Assembly (NCBI RefSeq): GCF_900250075.1
Contig: NZ_LT977070.1
Coordinates: forward strand, 2,488,734 to 2,552,733
Source of the DNA: Cupriavidus taiwanensis
Lineage (GTDB): Bacteria; Pseudomonadota; Gammaproteobacteria; Burkholderiales; Burkholderiaceae
Reading direction: 5' to 3'
DNA length: 64,000 nt
In this document: positions 22,009 through 29,847 of the stretch, piece after piece
How positions within the stretch are numbered: position 1 is the first letter of the stretch
Layout: each line of letters starts with the position of its first letter
Translations under genes and position numbers: made by a program
Notes under the pieces: model-generated
The model's database searches: none
What the model was told of the DNA's origin: nothing
Seen by the model: the letters and a program-made list of their open reading frames with translations, nothing else

Positions 22009-23088
22009 TCAGGCGACGTGGGGGCTGGGATGCGCGCCAGGCGCCTCTGTCTCCGGGGCGGGCTGGGCACCGCCTGCGGCGCTGGATTTATCGGCAAAGG
22101 CCCGGGTGATACGGGCGATCACGCCATTCTTGGCGGCATCATACCCGCGTTTGATAGCCCACTCAAAAGAATGGGCATCGGCCGAGCCGTGGCTCTTGAT
22201 CACCAGCCCGCGCAGGCCCAGCAGCGACGCGCCGTTGTAGCGCGCCGGGTCGAGCCGCTTGGCCAGGCGCGACAGCACCGGCATGGCGACCGCGGCCAGC
22301 AGCTTGGTGAACCACGAGCGAGTGAATTCTTCCTTGATCATGCTGCCGATCATCTTGGCCAGGCCCTCGGTGCTCTTGAGCGCCACATTGCCGACGAAGC
22401 CGTCGCAGACCACGATGTCGGTGGTGCCCTTGAAGATGTCGTTGCCTTCCACGTTGCCGTAGAAATTCAGCTCCGAGGCGCGCAGCAGTTCGCCGGCGCG
22501 CTTGACCACCTCGTTGCCCTTGATGACTTCCTCGCCGATGTTCAGCAGGCCTACCGTGGGGTGTTCCTTGTGATCGACGACGGCCACCATGGCCTCGGCC
22601 ATGCGCGCGAACTGCAGCAGGTGCTCCGGCTCGCAGTCGGCATTGGCGCCAAGGTCCAGCACCGTGGTGCCCCAGCCCTGTTCGTTGGGAATGGTGGTGG
22701 CGATGGCCGGCCGCTCGATGCCTTCGAGCGTCTTCAGCACGTAGCGCGATACCGCCATCAGCGCCCCGGTGTTGCCGGCGGAAATGCAGGCGCCGGCCAG
22801 GCCTTCCTTGACCTGGGTGACGGCAACGCGCATCGAGGAGTCGCGCTTCTTGCGCAGCGCCACCTCGACCGGGTCATCCATGGTGATGACCTCGGTGGCC
22901 TCGACGATGCTGACGCGCGGATGGTCCAGCGCGTGCAGCTTCTTCAGCTGCGCCCGGATGGCGTCGGGCAAGCCGACCAGCACCATCTCGGCATCGTCGT
23001 GGCGGGAAAGAAAACTGATCGCCGCGGGCACCGTCACGGAAACTCCGTGATCGCCGCCCATGCAGTCGATAGCGATTTTGATCGTCAT
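22009..23088 (-). CDS. plsX: Phosphate acyltransferase PlsX
   Basis: PlsX converts acyl-ACP to acyl-phosphate for phosphatidic-acid synthesis and links fatty-acid to phospholipid production. The start is ATG at 23088 ([15 protein letters not shown]), preceded by aggaa; an upstream in-frame extension is not supported. Family motifs [17 protein letters not shown] and [16 protein letters not shown] are visible. About 30 C-terminal residues ([20 protein letters not shown]) form a low-complexity tail beyond the usual end. An intrinsic terminator lies between rpmF and this gene, which probably reduces read-through. 359 residues. Confidence 0.97.
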   Translation of the reverse strand: MTIKIAIDCMGGDHGVSVTVPAAISFLSRHDDAEMVLVGLPDAIRAQLKKLHALDHPRVSIVEATEVITMDDPVEVALRKKRDSSMRVAVTQVKEGLAGACISAGNTGALMAVSRYVLKTLEGIERPAIATTIPNEQGWGTTVLDLGANADCEPEHLLQFARMAEAMVAVVDHKEHPTVGLLNIGEEVIKGNEVVKRAGELLRASELNFYGNVEGNDIFKGTTDIVVCDGFVGNVALKSTEGLAKMIGSMIKEEFTRSWFTKLLAAVAMPVLSRLAKRLDPARYNGASLLGLRGLVIKSHGSADAHSFEWAIKRGYDAAKNGVIARITRAFADKSSAAGGAQPAPETEAPGAHPSPHVA

Positions 23089-23151
23089 TGTTCCTGGTAC
23101 GGATAGCGCGGCGGCGCACGCCACGCCCGGCGGGAATTCCGAGCGCCCAAC

Positions 23152-23182
23152 AAAAAAGCGGCAACGATCTTGCCGCTTTTTT
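23152..23182. terminator. Intrinsic terminator between rpmF and plsX
   Basis: A perfect 13-bp stem (aaaaaagcggcaa with ttgccgctttttt) closes a 5-nt loop and has a T run in either direction. It lies 71 bp after the rpmF stop and 63 bp before the plsX start on the minus strand, so it should stop most yceD-rpmF transcripts before plsX. Confidence 0.88.
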
Positions 23183-23253
23183 GTGTCTGACCGATTATTG
23201 TCCGACCCACAGGCATGCGCGAGCGAGACGCAACGTCACGCCTAGCGAAGCTA

Positions 23254-23433
23254 TCAGTCGTTCTTGGTCTTGATGACCTTGCGACCACGGTAGTAGCCGT
23301 TCGGGCTCACGTGGTGGCGCAGGTGGGTTTCGCCGGTGGTCGGCTCGACGGCCAGCGGTGCGGCCGACAGGTGGTCGTGCGAACGGTGCATGCCGCGCTT
23401 GGACGGCGACTTCTTGTTCTGTTGAACAGCCAT
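23254..23433 (-). CDS. rpmF: 50S ribosomal protein L32
   Basis: A 59-residue protein, [20 protein letters not shown] at the start and [13 protein letters not shown] at the end, which is ribosomal protein L32. It lacks the four-cysteine zinc ribbon of the alternative L32 form. The ATG at 23433 has gaaggag about seven bases upstream. It lies 119 bp after yceD, the same yceD-rpmF-plsX-fab order as E. coli, and is followed by a strong terminator. Confidence 0.98.
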   Translation of the reverse strand: MAVQQNKKSPSKRGMHRSHDHLSAAPLAVEPTTGETHLRHHVSPNGYYRGRKVIKTKND

Positions 23434-23552
23434 GATGACTCCTTCGAGAATTTTTCAATATTAACACACGCATCCCGCCCAAGGCGTAGCCGGGGCCCGG
23501 CCGGATGCTTCAGATTCACCTGCAAGACCCTGCAGGCCGCGCGCTGGCGGCT

Positions 23553-24143
23553 TCAATGCCGGGTCTTCAGGCCGGCCAGCGCCGCGAAGGGCGAAGGCCG
23601 CTTTTCTTCCTCAGGCTCAGCTTCAGGCTGGGCCTCGCCGTCCGATCCGGTCACGAGGCTTTCGTGCACCGTCGGGCAGACGTCATGCTTGGGTGCCACC
23701 GGCAACGCCAGCAGCACTTCATCTTCTATCAGTTCCAGCAGCGAGAACCGCTTCGAGCCGGCGATCACGTCGACCTCGTCGTCGTCCATCGGCGCGGCGT
23801 CGGCCGCTTCTTCGCTTTCCACCACCTCGAAACGCGTCGCCGTATCGATCGGCTGGGCATAGGGCGCCAGGCAGCGCTGGCAATCCAGCCACATCCGGCC
23901 CTGCACCGTCACTTCGAGGAACAGCCGCTGCGCCACCGGGGCGCCGGGCTCGGCCGCCTCTTCGCGGACGAAGCCGGTTGCCGTATAGGCGAAGGTCTCA
24001 TCGGGTGCCGAGGCTGGCGCTTGCGCGGCGGTCTCGGCTAAGATGCGCGGCAAATCCCGCACCGCCACCTCGCCGGCCAGGCTTTCACCCTTACGGCACA
24101 TGGCGAAGAGGTCAAGCGCGCGCAGGTCAGTCGACTGGGTCAT
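23553..24143 (-). CDS. yceD: YceD family protein (DUF177), 23S rRNA accumulation
   Basis: A 196-residue YceD/DUF177 protein; the E. coli homologue is needed for normal 23S rRNA accumulation. The conserved metal-type cysteine pair is in MWLDCQRCLAPYAQPID, followed by the acidic stretch DDDEVDVIAGSKRFSLLELIEDEVLLALP characteristic of the family. The C-terminal 30 residues are Glu/Pro-rich. It is the first gene after the promoter at 24288-24259 and precedes rpmF, the usual family context. Confidence 0.93.
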   Translation of the reverse strand: MTQSTDLRALDLFAMCRKGESLAGEVAVRDLPRILAETAAQAPASAPDETFAYTATGFVREEAAEPGAPVAQRLFLEVTVQGRMWLDCQRCLAPYAQPIDTATRFEVVESEEAADAAPMDDDEVDVIAGSKRFSLLELIEDEVLLALPVAPKHDVCPTVHESLVTGSDGEAQPEAEPEEEKRPSPFAALAGLKTRH

Positions 24144-24258
24144 GTGCGTGGCTCCTGTCGCAAATCAATGACGGGTTCGCCACATTCATTACCTGACGGA
24201 TTGCGGGCCGCGCACATTGGCGGCACTGCGCCCGGGTGCGGATGCGGCTAAACGCGCG

Positions 24259-24288
24259 ATTATACGGTGTAAACCTTCCCGAGGTCAA
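24259..24288 (-). promoter_or_regulatory. Sigma-70-type promoter for yceD-rpmF
   Basis: On the minus strand a TTGACC -35 box (24288-24283) is separated by 18 bp from a perfect TATAAT -10 box (24264-24259). Transcription should begin near 24252, about 110 nt before the yceD ATG. Confidence 0.82.
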
Positions 24289-24337
24289 AGGCCTTGCTCC
24301 GGAAGCCACACGGCTTCCTGTCCTGATTCTATTACTT

Positions 24338-24937
24338 ATGTCTCCAGATCCTCGCCCCCGGCTGATCCTCGGCTCCGGCTCGCCCTACCGCCGCGAACTG
24401 CTGGCGCGGCTGCGCATTCCCTTCGAAGTCGCGGTGCCGGACATCGACGAAACCCCGCTGGCCGGCGAAGCGCCCGAGGCCACGGCGCTGCGGCTGTCGC
24501 AGCGCAAGGCCGAGGCCATCGCGGCGCGCCACCCCGGCGCGCTGGTGATCGGCTCGGACCAGGTGCTGACGCTGGACGGCGCCCAGATGGGCAAGCCGGG
24601 CACGCACGACAACGCCGTGGCGCAGCTGCGCCGCATGCGTGGCCGCACCGCCACCTTTCACTCGGCACTGTGCCTGCTCGATTCCCGCACGGGAAGCGCG
24701 CAGCTGACCGACGTGCAAACCCGCGTGACGATGCGCGATCTCAGCGACGCCGAAATCGAGACCTACCTGCAGCTGGAGCGCCCCTACGACGTGGCCGGCA
24801 GCGCCAAGTCCGAGGGACTCGGCATCACGCTGCTGGCGCGGGTCGAGTCCGACGATCCCACCGCGCTGGTCGGCCTGCCGCTGATCGCGCTGACCGGCAT
24901 GCTGCGCCAGGCCGGCTACCCTCTCCTTACCGCATGA
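24338..24937 (+). CDS. Maf family nucleotide pyrophosphatase (YceF / m7GTP type)
   Basis: A 199-residue Maf/HAM1-fold protein that hydrolyses non-canonical nucleotides. The start chosen is ATG at 24338 (MSPDPRPRLILGSGSPYRRELL). The Maf core is visible: SGSPYRRELLARLRIPF, the acidic DIDETP, and GSDQVLTLDG. The SGSPYRR form and the position divergent from yceD match YceF, the 7-methyl-GTP pyrophosphatase subfamily, rather than the dTTP/UTP subfamily. It is followed 25 bp later by an RsmI-like methyltransferase. Confidence 0.9.
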   Translation: MSPDPRPRLILGSGSPYRRELLARLRIPFEVAVPDIDETPLAGEAPEATALRLSQRKAEAIAARHPGALVIGSDQVLTLDGAQMGKPGTHDNAVAQLRRMRGRTATFHSALCLLDSRTGSAQLTDVQTRVTMRDLSDAEIETYLQLERPYDVAGSAKSEGLGITLLARVESDDPTALVGLPLIALTGMLRQAGYPLLTA

Positions 24938-24962
24938 ATCGCATCCACCTCACCCTCCCACG

Positions 24963-25694
24963 ATGAGCGGCACCCTCTACCTGATCCCCAATACCCTGGG
25001 CAAGCGCGACGAAGCCGATCCGCTGGCCGACGTGATCCCGGCCGGCGTGCAGCAGATCGCGGCCGCGCTGGACTACCTCGTCGCCGAGAACGCCAAGACC
25101 GCGCGCGCCTTCCTGAAGAAACTGGGCGAAACCACGCCGCTGGCGCGCCCGATCCAGCAGATCGAGATCCAGGAACTGAATGTGAATACGCGCGCCGACG
25201 CCCTGGCGGCGCTGCTGGCGCCGCTGCAGGCCGGGCGCGACGGCGGCCTGCTGTCGGAAGCCGGCGTGCCGGCGGTGGCCGACCCCGGCGCCGACCTGGT
25301 GCGCCTGGCGCATGCGCGCGGCATCCGCGTGCGGCCGCTGGTGGGGCCCAGTTCGATCCTGCTGGCGGTGATGGGCTCGGGCCTGAACGGCCAGAGCTTT
25401 GCCTTCAACGGCTATCTGCCGGTCGATGCCAACGAGCGCGCGCAGCGGCTGCGCGAACTGGAACAGCGCTCGCGCAAGGCCAGCCAGACCCAGGTCTTCA
25501 TCGAAACGCCGTACCGCAACGGCGCGCTGCTGGAGGCCATGCGCCAGCATTGCGCCGGCACCACGCTGCTGTCCGTGGCGGTGGACCTGACCCTGCCCGG
25601 CGAGACCATCGTCACGCTGCCGCTGTCGGACTGGCGCCCCGAGCGGATCGCGCTGCACAAGCGCCCGGCGATCTTCTCGCTGCTCGCCCTCTAG
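24963..25694 (+). CDS. SAM-dependent methyltransferase of the tetrapyrrole-methylase fold (RsmI-like)
   Basis: A 243-residue protein of the TP_methylase superfamily: N-terminal GTLYLIPNTLG, the SAM-contacting LLSEAGVPAVADPGADLV, VGPSSILLAVMGSGL, and FIETPYRNGALLEAM. These resemble RsmI, the 16S rRNA C1402 2'-O-methyltransferase, but the protein is shorter and lacks the RsmI-specific C-terminal region, so it is better named a paralogue of unknown substrate. It is 25 bp downstream of the Maf gene and ends in front of a hairpin terminator. Confidence 0.85.
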   Translation: MSGTLYLIPNTLGKRDEADPLADVIPAGVQQIAAALDYLVAENAKTARAFLKKLGETTPLARPIQQIEIQELNVNTRADALAALLAPLQAGRDGGLLSEAGVPAVADPGADLVRLAHARGIRVRPLVGPSSILLAVMGSGLNGQSFAFNGYLPVDANERAQRLRELEQRSRKASQTQVFIETPYRNGALLEAMRQHCAGTTLLSVAVDLTLPGETIVTLPLSDWRPERIALHKRPAIFSLLAL

Positions 25695-25716
25695 GGCAAA
25701 CCACTGCACGGAAATG

Positions 25717-25745
25717 ACAAAGGGGGCGCTTGCGCCCCCCTTTGT
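25717..25745. terminator. Bidirectional hairpin between the methyltransferase and sppA
   Basis: The arms acaaagggggcgc and gcgcccccctttgt pair with one extra C, around a short loop, with A and T tracts outside. It lies between two convergent genes. Confidence 0.75.
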
Positions 25746-25767
25746 TCACACGCTGCCGCGCCAGGCT

Positions 25768-26946
25768 TCAACGCATGCCCTGCATGCCGGTGCTCCACAG
25801 CATGGTCTTCATCGCCGCGGTGCCCACGGCCGCGCCAAAGCGCTTGGCCACGCGCTCGGCGATGTTCTCCTTGACGGTGTAGTCGACGATGTCTTCGGCC
25901 TTGAACAGGTCGCGCGCCACGTACTCGGCACTGCCCAGCCCGTCGGCCAGCCCCAGCGCCACGCTGCGCTCGCCCGACCAGAACAGGCCCGAGAACAGCT
26001 CCGGGTCGTCCTTGAGCCGGTCGCCGCGGCCTTCCTTGACCACGTCGATGAACTGCTGGTGGATCTGCTTGAGCATGGCTTCGGCAAAGGCCTTCTGCTT
26101 CGGCACCTGCGGCGAGAATGGGTCGAGCATGCCCTTGTTGGCGCCCGAGGTGTAGAGCCGGCGCTCCACGCCCAGCTTGTCCATCAGCCCGGTAAAGCCG
26201 AAGCCATCCATCAGCACGCCGATCGAGCCGACGATGCTGGCCTTGTCGACATAGATCTTGTCGGCCGCCGCCGCCACGTAATAGCCGCCGGACGCACAGA
26301 TTTCCTCTACCACCACGTACAGCGGCTTGGAGGGATAGAGGCCGCGCAGGCGTTGGATCTCGTCGTTGATGATGCCCGCCTGCACGGGCGAGCCGCCGGG
26401 CGAATTGATCTTCAGGATCACCCCGGCGGCGTTGTTGTCGGCAAAGGCCGCCTGCAGCGAAGCGTTGATCGCTTCGGCGCTTGCCGGCGTGCCGGCGGCG
26501 ATCTCCCCTTCCAGTGTGACCATCGCGGTGTGGCGGCCGGAGGCGGTGATAGCGCCATCGCCCTTGAAGTCGAACACCGCGAACAGGATCAGCGCCAGCA
26601 GGCCGAGGGTCACCAGGCGGAAGAAAATGCGCCAGCGCCGCGCCGCGCGCTGCTCGCGCAGCGATTCGGTTAGTACTTTTTCCAGCACATCGCGCTCCCA
26701 GCCTCCGCCCACCTGTCCGCTGGCGGTGGCGCCGGCCAAGCGCGCCTTGCGCTCGCGCGCCTCCTGCCGCGCGGCGTCATCGCCCGCGCGCAGTTCGTCC
26801 TCCAGCGGGAAATCGGCGCGCTTCGCGGTCACCAGGCGCTCGGACTCCGGCTCGGGCGCCGGCCCGGCCTCGCCGGCCGGCTTGCGCGCGTCCGGCTGCC
26901 CCGGTTCGTTGGGTTCATCCGAGGGCGGCTTCTGTTGTTCTGTCAT
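25768..26946 (-). CDS. sppA: S49 family signal-peptide peptidase (SppA-like)
   Basis: A membrane-bound serine protease that degrades leftover signal peptides. The start chosen is ATG at 26946 (MTEQQKPPSDEPNEPGQP), giving 392 residues; the frame is open further upstream without support. A Pro/Glu-rich N-terminus precedes one membrane segment near residues 115-133 (FFRLVTLGLLALILFAVFD). The S49 core follows: NSPGGSP, the nucleophile region EICASGGYYVAAAAD, and the lysine region DKASIVGSIGVLMDG. This is the short single-domain form. It lies 23 bp after the Rieske gene. Confidence 0.92.
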   Translation of the reverse strand: MTEQQKPPSDEPNEPGQPDARKPAGEAGPAPEPESERLVTAKRADFPLEDELRAGDDAARQEARERKARLAGATASGQVGGGWERDVLEKVLTESLREQRAARRWRIFFRLVTLGLLALILFAVFDFKGDGAITASGRHTAMVTLEGEIAAGTPASAEAINASLQAAFADNNAAGVILKINSPGGSPVQAGIINDEIQRLRGLYPSKPLYVVVEEICASGGYYVAAAADKIYVDKASIVGSIGVLMDGFGFTGLMDKLGVERRLYTSGANKGMLDPFSPQVPKQKAFAEAMLKQIHQQFIDVVKEGRGDRLKDDPELFSGLFWSGERSVALGLADGLGSAEYVARDLFKAEDIVDYTVKENIAERVAKRFGAAVGTAAMKTMLWSTGMQGMR

Positions 26947-26969
26947 GCAAATCGCTCGTGGAAATCCAT

Positions 26970-27368
26970 TCAGGCGCCGCCGGAAGGCTCGGGGGCGCGA
27001 TACGGGGCCCGCGGCAGCCAGTAGACCTGGCCATCGTGCTCCTCGACCTCCAGCTTGGCCAGCGCGGCCCCGCGGCAGGGACCGCCAACGCACTCGCCGC
27101 TATCCGGCGCGTACACCGCGCCATGAGTGGCGCACATCAAGTATACGCCCGAGGCATCGAAGAACCGGCCCTCCTGCCAGTCCAGCTCCATCGGCACGTG
27201 CGCGCACTGGTTCAGGTAGGCATGGGCAACGCCGTCGAAACGCACCACAAAGGCGCCGATCTCGCGCCGGTCGAGCGCCACGGAGAAGCGCACGCCAAGT
27301 CCGCCCTCCTGCAATGCATCGGCGGCGCACAGCCGCACCGGCGCCTGGCCGGAGGCCGCGTCAGGCAT
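26970..27368 (-). CDS. Rieske [2Fe-2S] protein
   Basis: A 132-residue single-domain Rieske protein. The cluster ligands are in CAHVPMELDW (Cys-x-His) and CATHGAVYAPDSGECVGGPC (Cys-x2-His). There is no membrane anchor or signal sequence, so it is likely a soluble electron carrier or a small subunit. It overlaps the upstream HAD phosphatase by 8 nt (ATGCCTGA), implying tight cotranslation, and precedes sppA. The partner enzyme is unknown. Confidence 0.9.
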   Translation of the reverse strand: MPDAASGQAPVRLCAADALQEGGLGVRFSVALDRREIGAFVVRFDGVAHAYLNQCAHVPMELDWQEGRFFDASGVYLMCATHGAVYAPDSGECVGGPCRGAALAKLEVEEHDGQVYWLPRAPYRAPEPSGGA

Positions 27369-28020
27369 GGGCCAGCAGCCACTCGGTCAGGTCGGAGATC
27401 GAGCTGGCGCAGTGCACCGGCGCCATCGCGCGCAGCGACTCGGCCGGATGCGCCCCGTAACAGACCCCAAGGCCCTTGGCGCCGGCGTTGACCGCCATCT
27501 GCAGATCATGGGTGGTGTCGCCGATCATCACCGTGCGCTCCACGTCCTGGCCAAGCTCGCGCGTCAGCTCATGCAGCATGGCCGGGTGCGGCTTGGAGAA
27601 GGTCTCGTCGGCACAGCGCGTGGCGTCGAACAGCGCGGTCAGGCCGGTGGCCGCCAGCGCGCGCTGCAGGCCGACGCGGGTCTTGCCGGTGGCCACGCCA
27701 AGGAAATAGTGTTCCCCGCGCAGCGTCTCGAGCATTTCGCGCACGCCTTCGAACAGCACCAGATCGGCGTCGCGGGTCAGGAAATGGTAGCGGTAGCGCT
27801 CGGCCAGCCGCGGATAGTCGGCGGGATCCAGCGTCGGCACTGCGTATGAGAGCGCGTCCTTCAGACCCAGGCCGATCACATGGCTGGCGGCGCTGTCGTC
27901 CGGCACCGGCAGGCCCAGGTCCCGGCTGGCGAGCTGGATGCACTTGGCGATGGTCGGGGTCGAGTCCATCAGCGTGCCGTCCCAGTCGAAAACGATCAGG
28001 TCAAATTGTTGCCTGGCCAT
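27361..28020 (-). CDS. HAD-superfamily phosphatase, phosphoglycolate phosphatase-like
   Basis: A 219-residue haloacid-dehalogenase hydrolase. Motif I is DWDGTLMDS (nucleophile Asp at about residue 12), motif II VATGKTRVG, motif III lysine in SKPHPAML, motif IV GDTTHDLQMA. A helical cap lies between motifs I and II. The pattern is that of Gph-like phosphatases, but the substrate cannot be read from sequence. It is 30 bp downstream of rluC and overlaps the Rieske gene by 8 nt. Confidence 0.88.
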   Translation of the reverse strand: MARQQFDLIVFDWDGTLMDSTPTIAKCIQLASRDLGLPVPDDSAASHVIGLGLKDALSYAVPTLDPADYPRLAERYRYHFLTRDADLVLFEGVREMLETLRGEHYFLGVATGKTRVGLQRALAATGLTALFDATRCADETFSKPHPAMLHELTRELGQDVERTVMIGDTTHDLQMAVNAGAKGLGVCYGAHPAESLRAMAPVHCASSISDLTEWLLAHA

Positions 28021-28050
28021 GGAAATCCTTGTGACGTTTGAAGCACTACC

Positions 28051-29052
28051 CTACTCCGGGGCGTGCAATTCACGCAATTGTTGCAGGAATCCGACGCACT
28101 CGTCGGGCAGGGGCGCCTCCACGGACAGCGGCTCGCCGGTGCCCGGGTGGATAAACACCAGCCGGTGCGCGTGCAGGAACATGCGCTTAATGCCCGGTCG
28201 GGCGCCGGAACGCGCCAGCGACTTGTTGAGAGAGAAATCGCCGTATTTTTCGTCGCCAACGATCGGGAAACCCGAGTGCGCCAGGTGGACGCGGATCTGG
28301 TGCGTGCGGCCGGTCTTCAGTTCCGCCTCCAGCAACGTGAAACCCTGGAAGGCCTCGATCCGGTTGAACACGGTATGCGAGGCCAGCCCGTCGGCCTGTA
28401 CCCGCACCCGGCGCTCGCCGTCCGGCGTGCTGTATTTATATAGCGGCAGCTTCACGTGCTGCCGGGCGTTGAGAAATTCGCCGGCGACGCAGGCGAAGTA
28501 ACGCTTGTCCATGGTGTTGCCGCGAATCTGCTCATGCAGGTGGACCAGCGCCGAGCGCTTCTTCGCCAGCACCAGGATGCCTGAGGTCTCGCGGTCCAGC
28601 CGGTGCACCAGCTCCAGGAACTTGGCCTGCGGCCGCGACCGGCGCAGCTGCTCGATCACGCCGAAGGCGACGCCCGAGCCGCCATGCACGGCGACGCCGG
28701 CCGGCTTGTTGATGACCAGCAGGTGCAAGTCTTCGAACAACACCGGGAATTCCCCGGCAGGCACCGGCGCCGCGCCGGATTGCGCCGCGCTCGCCACCCG
28801 CATCGGCGGGATGCGCACCACATCGCCCGACTGGAGGCGATAAGTGGCATCGATACGCCCCTTATTCACCCGAACCTCGCCCGAACGGAGCACCCGGTAA
28901 ATATGGCTCTTGGGTACCCCCTTGGCCACCTTCAACAGGAAGTTGTCGATGCGCTGGCCTTCGGAGCCTTCGTCAATCGTGACATACGCCACCTGTGGGC
29001 TGGCCGGCGCAGCTTCGGCAGCCTTTTCAATTTGATGGCGTAACTCATTCAT
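28051..29052 (-). CDS. rluC: 23S rRNA pseudouridine(955/2504/2580) synthase
   Basis: RluC isomerises three uridines in 23S rRNA. The start chosen is ATG at 29052 (MNELRHQIEKAAE), preceded by aggaaa; the frame also offers TTG two codons earlier. An N-terminal S4 RNA-binding domain (RIDNFLLKVAKGVPKSHIYR) precedes the catalytic domain with the nucleophile aspartate in VHRLDRETSGILVLAK and the RTHQIRVHLAHSGFPIVGDEKYG box. It is divergent from rne, exactly as in E. coli. Confidence 0.95.
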   Translation of the reverse strand: MNELRHQIEKAAEAAPASPQVAYVTIDEGSEGQRIDNFLLKVAKGVPKSHIYRVLRSGEVRVNKGRIDATYRLQSGDVVRIPPMRVASAAQSGAAPVPAGEFPVLFEDLHLLVINKPAGVAVHGGSGVAFGVIEQLRRSRPQAKFLELVHRLDRETSGILVLAKKRSALVHLHEQIRGNTMDKRYFACVAGEFLNARQHVKLPLYKYSTPDGERRVRVQADGLASHTVFNRIEAFQGFTLLEAELKTGRTHQIRVHLAHSGFPIVGDEKYGDFSLNKSLARSGARPGIKRMFLHAHRLVFIHPGTGEPLSVEAPLPDECVGFLQQLRELHAPE

Positions 29053-29847
29053 TTTCAATATAATTTCCTCGCTGTTCCGGCTCGAGGCCGGCAGCGCAAG
29101 ACCTGTGTAAGCGATGGATCTTCGAGTTTTATTCGATTTTTCGCATTCTACACTTGGGGTTGCCGTCGACCCCGCCCGTCTCCCGCAATTCGCGTTACGC
29201 CAAGCGCCAGACGGGCAAATGGCAGCAAAAAAGCAGCACGCACGGTGCCGCCGGCATGCAGGAAGTCGCCCAAAGGTGGCTTCGGCACGGGCAGGCGGTG
29301 ACGTGGGAACTGAGTGTTCAGGTAAAACAGAATTTAAGGGCGGATGCCGCAGCCGGCATCCGCTTCGGTGAGAGAAGTCCCGCCCGCACCGGGAAACGGT
29401 GCCGGCCGGCAGGTTGACCTGCCGCCTGACTGAAAGTTACCGGCGCCCGGTCGCAGAACTCCAAGAAGTAGTAGGTGCGCCCGCCAGGAGAAGTCAGGCA
29501 GCAACGGCAACCTTGCCGTGTCCGAAAAATTTGCTCTTTGACGCGTCTAGGCCTTCCGCGGCCGGCCGCGATGCCGCCGGCGCTGGTTGCGCCGGCGCCC
29601 AGCATCGCCTCCGGCACGGGAATGCGCCGGATGTCTGCGCAAGAGCAGCCTCCGGTGTTCTCTCCTGCCCTGCGGTCGTTACCCCGACGTCATCGCTCTC
29701 TTTCACCCGCGCCCAGCCGCCCGCATGTCTTGCGCAGCGGCGCTTTCCGGCAATTCTCGCGCCTCGCTCGCTCCCTCGCGTGCTCCATGGATCGCCGCGG
29801 ACACCGCCCAGACGGTGCCACCCGCGACACTGGAGTGAGGTATTGCG
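29053..29847. promoter_or_regulatory. 795-bp rluC/rne divergent region holding the rne leader
   Basis: No convincing coding frame fills this gap. Three hairpins are visible on the plus strand: 29340-29363 (perfect 10-bp stem gcggatgccg / cggcatccgc), 29407-29424 (8-bp stem cggcaggt / acctgccg) and 29504-29519 (acggcaa / ttgccgt). It holds at least the rluC promoter and the start of a long rne leader. In E. coli the rne 5' UTR is long and mediates autoregulation by RNase E; a similar role here is inferred from position and structure only. The start of transcription was not identified. Confidence 0.6.

Noticed and set aside
29290..29460. RNase P RNA or cobalamin riboswitch in the rne leader
   Set aside because: I looked for the conserved RNase P (gaggaaagtccgggc) and cobalamin-box patterns and neither is present in full; only local hairpins remain.
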